NCBI GenBank assembly: GCA_021785115.1
Contig: JAJYGO010000133.1
Location: forward strand, 1 to 10,876
Length of the DNA stretch: 10,876 nucleotides
Direction: 5' to 3'
Origin: Chloroflexota bacterium
Lineage (GTDB): Bacteria; Chloroflexota; Limnocylindria; Limnocylindrales; CSP1-4
In this document: positions 5,901-10,876 of the stretch, piece after piece
Layout: each line of letters starts with the position of its first letter
Numbering within the stretch: position 1 is the first letter of the stretch
Position numbers and translations under genes: made by a program
Notes under the pieces: generated by a model
Seen by the model: the letters and a program-made list of their open reading frames with translations, nothing else
The model's database searches: none
Told to the model about the DNA's origin: nothing

Positions 5901-5919
5901 CGGGGACCGCGCGTCCCCG
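5901..5919. promoter_or_regulatory. CGGGGAC-N5-GTCCCCG inverted repeat, candidate DevR/DosR-type operator upstream of the USP gene
   Basis: Perfect 7-bp arms CGGGGAC and GTCCCCG around CGCGC, 95 nt before the USP start. The half-sites GGGAC and GTCCC are those of the mycobacterial DosR box (GGGAC-N4-GTCCC), with one extra spacer base. The right arm is also part of a palindrome, TCCCCGGGGA, at 5914-5923, and a further GGGAC lies upstream at 5877-5881. A DevR-like regulator is encoded about 4.6 kb away and USP genes are classical DosR targets. Binding is inferred. Confidence 0.45.
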
Positions 5920-6002
5920 GGGAACCGGGCCGGCTGACCGGCGGCTTCGGGCCGTCCGGCAGACGCCGCCTGCAGCGCGCGCGAGGCAGGCTCCGGAGGA
6001 GG

Positions 6003-6010
6003 AAAGGAGG
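6003..6010 (+). promoter_or_regulatory. Strong ribosome binding site for the USP gene
   Basis: AAAGGAGG lies 4 nt before the ATG at 6015. It is the strongest Shine-Dalgarno sequence in the window, fixes the start, and rules out the longer open frame beginning at 5754. Confidence 0.8.
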
Positions 6011-6014
6011 CGTC

Positions 6015-6470
6015 ATGGCGATGATCGAGACGATCCTCGTGGCCACCGACGGGTCCCCGGCGTCGAGTGCGGCCGCAGACGAGGCGATCGATCTGGCCAT
6101 GCGCCTGCAGGCGCGGCTGATCGTCATCAACGTGGTGAACGTGCCCGAGGTGGCGGCCGCGAGTTCCATGTTCCCGGGCACCGCCGTCGCGGCCCGCGAG
6201 GAGGCCGGGGCGATCGCCAGGGCCGTGGTGGACGACGCGCTGCGCGCGGGCGTGGCGGCGATGTACCTCACCTGGGAGGGCCAGCCGGGCGAGGCCATCG
6301 TGGCGGCCGCCGAGGCGGAATCCGCCGACCTGATCGTGGTCGGGACGCACGGCCGCAGCGTGATCGGGCGTCTCCTGCTCGGCAGCGTCTCCGAGTACGT
6401 GGTGCGCCACTCGCGGGTCCCGGTGCTGGTGGTCCGGCCCCAGGAGGCGTACGCCGCGGCGCGACGGTAG
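6015..6470 (+). CDS. Universal stress protein, UspA family, ATP-binding type
   Basis: A single-domain USP of 151 aa, the usual family length. It opens with IETILVATDGSPASSAAADEA, the first strand and nucleotide-contacting Asp of the fold. The C-terminal part carries VVGTHGRSVIGRLLLGS: Gly110, Gly113, then Gly123-Ser124, a match to the G-x2-G-x9-G-(S/T) motif of ATP-binding USPs. The closing strand VPVLVVRP is also typical. Such proteins are small cytosolic stress proteins; ATP binding by mycobacterial Rv2623 is linked to growth arrest. It stands 182 nt downstream of the orphan receiver gene, in the same orientation, with its own upstream GGGAC/GTCCC repeat and a strong ribosome site, so separate control is likely. 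The N-terminal extension of the longer open frame has no domain and is not used. Family assignment is firm; the trigger is inferred. Confidence 0.95.
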   Translation: MAMIETILVATDGSPASSAAADEAIDLAMRLQARLIVINVVNVPEVAAASSMFPGTAVAAREEAGAIARAVVDDALRAGVAAMYLTWEGQPGEAIVAAAEAESADLIVVGTHGRSVIGRLLLGSVSEYVVRHSRVPVLVVRPQEAYAAARR

Positions 6471-6476
6471 CCCCGT

Positions 6477-6495
6477 CCGCGGCTCTCCCCCGCGG
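6477..6495 (+). terminator. Hairpin after the USP gene, possible terminator
   Basis: CCGCGG (6477-6482) pairs with CCGCGG (6490-6495) across a 7-nt loop, starting 6 nt after the USP stop codon and ending 21 nt before the lhr -10 box. No U-tract follows. Stem and loop size resemble the hairpins after the regulator and Lon-like genes. Confidence 0.4.
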
Positions 6496-6516
6496 GTTCG
6501 CGCGCCGCGACGATCC

Positions 6517-6522
6517 TATACT
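6517..6522 (+). promoter_or_regulatory. -10 box TATACT for lhr, probable leaderless promoter
   Basis: TATACT differs from the TATAAT consensus by one base and stands out in GC-rich surroundings. It ends 8 nt before the GTG at 6531, so the transcript should start at or within a base or two of the start codon. There is no Shine-Dalgarno site, which supports a leaderless mRNA. No clear -35 is visible at 16-18 nt upstream. Confidence 0.6.
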
Positions 6523-6530
6523 CCTCTCCC

Positions 6531-9500
6531 GTGCCCGGCCCCTCGTCGCCACGCGGCGCGCGCGGCGCGCCCCCGGACCCGCTGGCGGGCTTCACGCCCG
6601 CGACGCGGGACTGGTTCCGTGCCTCGTTCGAGGCGCCGACGCCGGCCCAGGCCGGCGCCTGGCCGGCGATCGCCGAGGGCCGGCACACGCTGGTGTGCGC
6701 GCCGACCGGATCCGGGAAGACGCTGGCCGCGTTCCTGTGGTGCCTCGACCGCCTGGCCGCCGAGCCGGCACCCGCGCGGCCCCTCGACCGGCTGCGCGTG
6801 CTCTACGTCTCGCCCCAGAAGGCGCTCGTGCACGACGTCGAGCGCAACCTGCGCGCGCCGCTGGCGGGGATCCGGCTGAACGCCGGGGCGCGCGGCGGGA
6901 CGGCCCCCGACATCCGGGTCGCGATGCGCACCGGCGACACGCCCGCGGAGGAGCGCCGGTCGTTCGGCCGGCGCCCCCCGGACATCCTGGTCACCACGCC
7001 GGAGTCGCTCTACCTGCTGCTCACCTCGGCGGCACGGGAGGCGCTGCGCCCGATTCGCTGGGTGATCGTGGACGAGATCCATGCCCTGGCGGGCACCAAG
7101 CGGGGCGCGCACCTCGCCCTCTCGCTCGAGCGGCTCGAGTCCCTGGCCGCGCGCCCGCCGCAGCGCATCGGACTGTCCGCCACGCAGCGCCCGCTGTCCA
7201 CCGTGGCGGCGTTCCTCGGCGGACGCGAGGAAGCCTCCGCGCGGCCGGAGGAGCGACCGCCGGACGCGTCGATGCCGGCGAGCCTGCGCGCGCCGCGGCC
7301 GGCCGTCGAGGCGGCCCCGGCACCGCCCCGGCCGGTCACCATCGTGGATGCCGGCGTTCGCAAGGCGCTCGACCTCCGGGTGGTGGTCCCCGTCGAGGAC
7401 ATGTCGCGCCTGGGTGAGCCGATTCCGCTGGCCGAGGCCACGGGAGGGCCGGCCGCCGGCCCCACCGAGCGCTTCAGCATCTGGCCGGCGATCCACCCGC
7501 GCATCCTGGAGCTGATCCGCGCCTCCCGCAGCACGATCGTCTTCGTCAACAGCCGGGGACTCGCCGAGCGGCTCGCGCAGCGGATCAACGAGCTGGCGGG
7601 CGAGGAGCTGGTGCGCGCCCACCACGGGTCGCTCGCCCGGGAGCAGCGGCTCCGGGTGGAGGAGGCGCTCAAGGAGGGGCGCCTGGCGGGGATCGTGGCG
7701 ACCAGCTCGCTCGAGCTCGGGATCGACATGGGGTCGGTGGACCTGGTGATCCAGGTGGAATCGCCGGGATCGGTGGCGCGGGGCCTCCAGCGCATCGGGC
7801 GGGCCGGGCACCGCGTCGACGAGCCGTCCCGCGGCGTGATCTTCCCCAAGTATCGGGGGGATCTCCTGGAGTGCGCCGTGGTGACGCGCGCCATGCACGA
7901 AGGTGCGATCGAGTCGACCGTCGTGCCCCGCAACCCGCTCGACGTGCTGGCCCAGCAGCTCGTCGCGATGGCCGTGGAGCGCACCTGGCCGGTGGCCGAC
8001 CTGTACCGGCTCGTGCGCCGGGCGGAGAACTTCGCCACGCTCGGGTGGGCGGCATTCGAGAGCGTGCTGGAGATGCTGGCGGGCGCGTATCCATCCGACG
8101 AGTTCGCCGAGCTGCGCCCGCGCGTGGTCTGGGACCGGATCGCGGGAACGGTCCGGGCCCGCAGCGAGAGCCGCACCGTGGCCGTCGTCTCCGGGGGCAC
8201 CATCCCGGACCGCGGGCTCTTCGGCGTCTTCCTCGACGAGGGCGGGGGCCCGCGCCGCGTCGGCGAGCTCGACGAGGAGATGGTGTTCGAGACCCGGGAG
8301 GGCGAGGTGATCCTGCTCGGGGCGAGCGCGTGGCGCGTCACCCGGATCACCCCGGACCGGGTGCTGGTGGAACCCGCGCCCGGACAACCGGGCAGGGTCC
8401 CGTTCTGGAAGGGCGACGGGCCGGGGCGTCCCGTGGAGCTGGGCCGGGAGCTGGGGGCCTTCACGCGCCGGCTGCAGGCCGAGGCGAGGGCGAGCCGCGG
8501 ACGGGCGCGAACGGTCGAGCGGCTGGCAGCGGAGCACGACCTGGACCGGCTGGCGGGTGAGAACCTGCTGTGCTATCTCGACGACCAGGCCGCCGCCTCG
8601 GTCGTGCCCACCGACCGGACCGTGGTCGTGGAGCGGTTCCGGGACGAGCTGGGCGACTGGCGGGTCTGCCTGCTGAGCCCGTTCGGCGGGCGGGTCCACG
8701 CGCCCTGGGCGCTGGCCATCGAGGCGCGCCTGCGCGACGCCCTGGGCGTCGAAGTCCGGGCACTCTGGTCCGACGACGGCATCGTGCTGCGGATCCCGGC
8801 CAGGGAGGGCGACGCGGGCGCGACGGAGGGAGACGCCTGGGCCCGGGACGGGCTGCTCGACCGGGCGTGCTTCGGGCCACCCGGCGAGATCGAGGAGGCC
8901 GTCGTGGCGGCGCTCGGATCGTCGGCACTCTTCGCCGCGCGGTTCCGCGAGAACGCGGCGCGAGCCCTGCTGCTTCCCCGCGTCCGGGCGGGCAGGCGAC
9001 GGCCACTCTGGCAGATGCGCCAGCGTGCGGCGCAGCTGCTGCAGGTGGCGTCGCGCTACGGGTCGTTCCCCGTGGTGCTGGAGACGTACCGGGAGTGCCT
9101 GCAGGACGTCTTCGACCTTCCGGCGCTCCGGGAGCTGCTGGCGAGCATCGAACGACGCGAGGTGGCGATCCGGCACGTCGAGACGGCCCGGCCGTCGCCG
9201 TTCGCCGGATCGCTCCTCTTCGGGTACGTGGCGGCCTTCATGTACGAGGGCGACGCGCCGCTGGTCGACCGGCGGGCCCAGGCGCTGGCGCTGGACCGCG
9301 ACCTGCTCCGCGAGCTGCTCGGCGCCGAGGAGCTGCGCGAACTGCTGGACCGGGAGGCGCTGGGCGAGCTGGAGCTGGAGCTGCAGGGTCTCGCCGGCGA
9401 TCGCGCCCCGCGCTCTGCCGACCAGCTGCACGACACGCTGCGCCGGCTGGGGGACCTGTCCGACACCGAGCTGGCGGCGAGGATCCCTGGCGACGATGCC

Positions 9501-10876
9501 GGGGCACGGTCTCGAACCGCCGGGGCATGGATCCGCGAGCTGGAGTCCGGCCGGAGGGTGGTCCGTGTTCGCGTCGCCGGTGAGCCGCGCTGGATCGTGG
9601 CCGAGGACGCCGGCCGGTATCGGGACGGGCTCGGCGTGGCACCACCTCCGGGCGTGTCGGCCGCGCACCTGGCGCCCGTCCCCGGTGCCCTGCAGGACCT
9701 CCTCCGCCGCTGGGCCCGCACCCACGGACCGTTCACGTCGGACGAGCCGGCCGACCGCTGGGGCGTCCCGCCCCTGACCGTCGAACGGGCGCTGGAGGAT
9801 CTGCTGGCGCGAGGCGGCATCCTGCGCGGCGAGTTCCGGCCCGGCGGCGCCGATCGCGAGTGGTGCGACCCGGACGTGCTGCGGGCGCTGCGGCGCCGCT
9901 CGCTGGCGCGGCTGCGGCGCGAGGTCGAGCCGGTGGAGCCGGCCGCACTGGCCCGGTTCCTGCGCGGGTGGCAGGGCGTCGGCCATCGCGGCACGGGGGG
10001 GCCCGAGCGGCTCGCGGAGGTCGTGGCCCAGCTCGAAGGGGTGCCGCTCCCGGCGAGCGTGCTGGAGCGGGACGTCCTGCCGCTGCGGGTCCCCGGTTAC
10101 GCGCCGCGGCTCCTGGACGACCTCGGCGCGGCGGGCGAGGTGGCCTGGGTGGGCTGCGGTCGCCTCGGGGCGGATGACGGCCGGATCGCACTGTACCGGC
10201 CCGGCCGGCTGCCGCTCCTGCTGCCCGCTTCGCAGGCCGGGGAGCTCCCCACGGAGCGCGCCTCGATCCATGCGGCCCTGGAATCGCGCCTGTCACTGCG
10301 GGGCGCCTCCTTCTACCGGGATCTGCTCGCGGCGGTCCATGCCGCGGCCAGGGAGACGGGCGAGACGCCGCCGCCGGAGCGGGACGTCCTGGATGCCCTC
10401 TGGGATCTCGCCTGGGCGGGCCGCATCACCAACGACACCTTCGCGCCGCTGCGGGCGCTGCGCTGGCGCCGTCCCCCGGGGGGAGGGGCGCGACGCGGGC
10501 TCCATGCGGTGCCGCCGGAGGCTGCAGGGCGCTGGTCCCTCGTCGAACCGGCGGAGGGCGGCGACGGCACGCGGCCGTCGCCCACGGAGCGGGTCCACGC
10601 GCTGGCCCTGTCCCTGCTGGAGCGGCACGGCGTCCTGACGCGTGATGCGGTTGCGGCAGAGGACGTCGCCGGCGGGTTCGCGGCCGTCTACCCGGTGCTG
10701 CGAGAGCTCGAGGAGCGCGGGCGTGTCCGGCGGGGGTACTTCGTGGAGCACCTGGGCGGTGCCCAGTTCGCGCTCCCGGGTGCGGTCGAGCGGCTGCGGG
10801 CCGAGCGCCGGCCTGCCGGGGGCGAGCCCGACCCGGCGGCGGTCCTGGTCCTGGCCGCGGTCGACCCGGCACAGCC
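6531..10876 (+). CDS. lhr: Lhr-type superfamily 2 ATP-dependent helicase, 3' partial
   Basis: 1448 codons are open to the window edge. Lhr proteins usually have about 1500-1540 residues, so only a short C-terminal piece should be missing. RecA1 domain: TPAQ (37-40), Walker A APTGSGKT (57-64), SPQKAL (94-99), TTPESLY (155-161), DEIHAL (181-186) and SATQRP (216-221). RecA2 domain: FVNSR, ATSSLELGIDMGSVDLVIQ and motif VI QRIGRAGH (420-427). The winged-helix and Lhr-core region follows (NPLDVLAQQLVAM, LGASAWRV, WKGDGPGRP, LSPFGGRVHAPWALA), then the long C-terminal extension typical of full-length Lhr. A Pro/Ala-rich insert of about 37 residues sits between RecA1 and RecA2. The family translocates 3' to 5' on single-stranded DNA, unwinds RNA:DNA hybrids, and is DNA-damage inducible in mycobacteria. 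GTG 6531 is the only sensible start: the same frame is closed by the USP stop at 6468 and the next start candidates fall near Walker A. Because no stop lies in the window, searches for closed frames miss this gene. Confidence 0.96.
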   Translation, partial: MPGPSSPRGARGAPPDPLAGFTPATRDWFRASFEAPTPAQAGAWPAIAEGRHTLVCAPTGSGKTLAAFLWCLDRLAAEPAPARPLDRLRVLYVSPQKALVHDVERNLRAPLAGIRLNAGARGGTAPDIRVAMRTGDTPAEERRSFGRRPPDILVTTPESLYLLLTSAAREALRPIRWVIVDEIHALAGTKRGAHLALSLERLESLAARPPQRIGLSATQRPLSTVAAFLGGREEASARPEERPPDASMPASLRAPRPAVEAAPAPPRPVTIVDAGVRKALDLRVVVPVEDMSRLGEPIPLAEATGGPAAGPTERFSIWPAIHPRILELIRASRSTIVFVNSRGLAERLAQRINELAGEELVRAHHGSLAREQRLRVEEALKEGRLAGIVATSSLELGIDMGSVDLVIQVESPGSVARGLQRIGRAGHRVDEPSRGVIFPKYRGDLLECAVVTRAMHEGAIESTVVPRNPLDVLAQQLVAMAVERTWPVADLYRLVRRAENFATLGWAAFESVLEMLAGAYPSDEFAELRPRVVWDRIAGTVRARSESRTVAVVSGGTIPDRGLFGVFLDEGGGPRRVGELDEEMVFETREGEVILLGASAWRVTRITPDRVLVEPAPGQPGRVPFWKGDGPGRPVELGRELGAFTRRLQAEARASRGRARTVERLAAEHDLDRLAGENLLCYLDDQAAASVVPTDRTVVVERFRDELGDWRVCLLSPFGGRVHAPWALAIEARLRDALGVEVRALWSDDGIVLRIPAREGDAGATEGDAWARDGLLDRACFGPPGEIEEAVVAALGSSALFAARFRENAARALLLPRVRAGRRRPLWQMRQRAAQLLQVASRYGSFPVVLETYRECLQDVFDLPALRELLASIERREVAIRHVETARPSPFAGSLLFGYVAAFMYEGDAPLVDRRAQALALDRDLLRELLGAEELRELLDREALGELELELQGLAGDRAPRSADQLHDTLRRLGDLSDTELAARIPGDDAGARSRTAGAWIRELESGRRVVRVRVAGEPRWIVAEDAGRYRDGLGVAPPPGVSAAHLAPVPGALQDLLRRWARTHGPFTSDEPADRWGVPPLTVERALEDLLARGGILRGEFRPGGADREWCDPDVLRALRRRSLARLRREVEPVEPAALARFLRGWQGVGHRGTGGPERLAEVVAQLEGVPLPASVLERDVLPLRVPGYAPRLLDDLGAAGEVAWVGCGRLGADDGRIALYRPGRLPLLLPASQAGELPTERASIHAALESRLSLRGASFYRDLLAAVHAAARETGETPPPERDVLDALWDLAWAGRITNDTFAPLRALRWRRPPGGGARRGLHAVPPEAAGRWSLVEPAEGGDGTRPSPTERVHALALSLLERHGVLTRDAVAAEDVAGGFAAVYPVLRELEERGRVRRGYFVEHLGGAQFALPGAVERLRAERRPAGGEPDPAAVLVLAAVDPAQ

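Noticed and set aside
5754..6470. Longer USP reading frame beginning at 5754
   Set aside because: The extra 87 residues overlap the receiver gene, are Arg/Gly/Pro-rich, and the AAAGGAGG site points to ATG 6015.
6516..10271. Minus-strand open frame of 1251 codons opposite lhr
   Set aside because: It is an Arg/Pro/Ala/Gly-rich mirror of a GC-rich gene. The plus strand shows every helicase motif in order, and the antisense protein has no recognisable domain.

Overview
The window is high-GC bacterial DNA, roughly 70% G+C by eye. It holds six complete or nearly complete genes plus the end of a seventh. The two-component pair resembles mycobacterial DevS/DevR (DosS/DosR) most closely. Two genes lack a Shine-Dalgarno site and have a TAnnnT box only 6-8 nt before the start codon, which suggests leaderless transcripts. 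These traits fit Actinomycetota or high-GC Chloroflexota-like lineages. I cannot decide between them, and no rRNA or tRNA is present.

Layout. (1) 1-1274, + strand: the 3' end of a sensor histidine kinase and a NarL/DevR-family response regulator, separated by 20 nt. (2) 1438-2709, +: a 423-aa acetyl-CoA hydrolase/CoA-transferase. (3) 2818-5274, -: a Lon-related protease of the AAA_32/LonC-like kind, convergent with the CoA-transferase. (4) 5275-5454: a divergent control region with a perfect 13-bp inverted repeat around a 9-nt spacer and a second palindrome, GGGCC-N4-GGCCC. (5) 5455-5832, +: a stand-alone receiver domain resembling the front half of the DevR-like regulator. (6) 6015-6470, +: a single-domain, ATP-binding-type universal stress protein (USP), preceded by a GGGAC...GTCCC inverted repeat. 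(7) 6531 to the window end, +: an Lhr-type superfamily-2 helicase, open at the right edge.

How the parts may work together (inference). In Mycobacterium tuberculosis, DevR/DosR answers hypoxia, NO and CO, and several USPs are in its regulon through boxes of the form GGGAC-N4-GTCCC. This window has a DevR-like regulator with a matching recognition helix, a USP behind a GGGAC-N5-GTCCC repeat, an orphan receiver behind a GGGCC-N4-GGCCC repeat, a stress-type Lon-like protease and a CoA-transferase suited to acetate-linked energy metabolism. The most interesting reading is a compact low-oxygen/dormancy module outside the classical mycobacterial system, with the orphan receiver as a possible modulator of the kinase. 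Lhr, a DNA-repair helicase, has its own promoter and may simply be a neighbour.

No mobile element, CRISPR array, tRNA or rRNA was seen. No intergenic gap exceeds 300 nt. Short GC-rich hairpins lacking U-tracts follow most stop codons. The very long open frames antisense to the Lon-like and lhr genes are treated as GC-bias artefacts.
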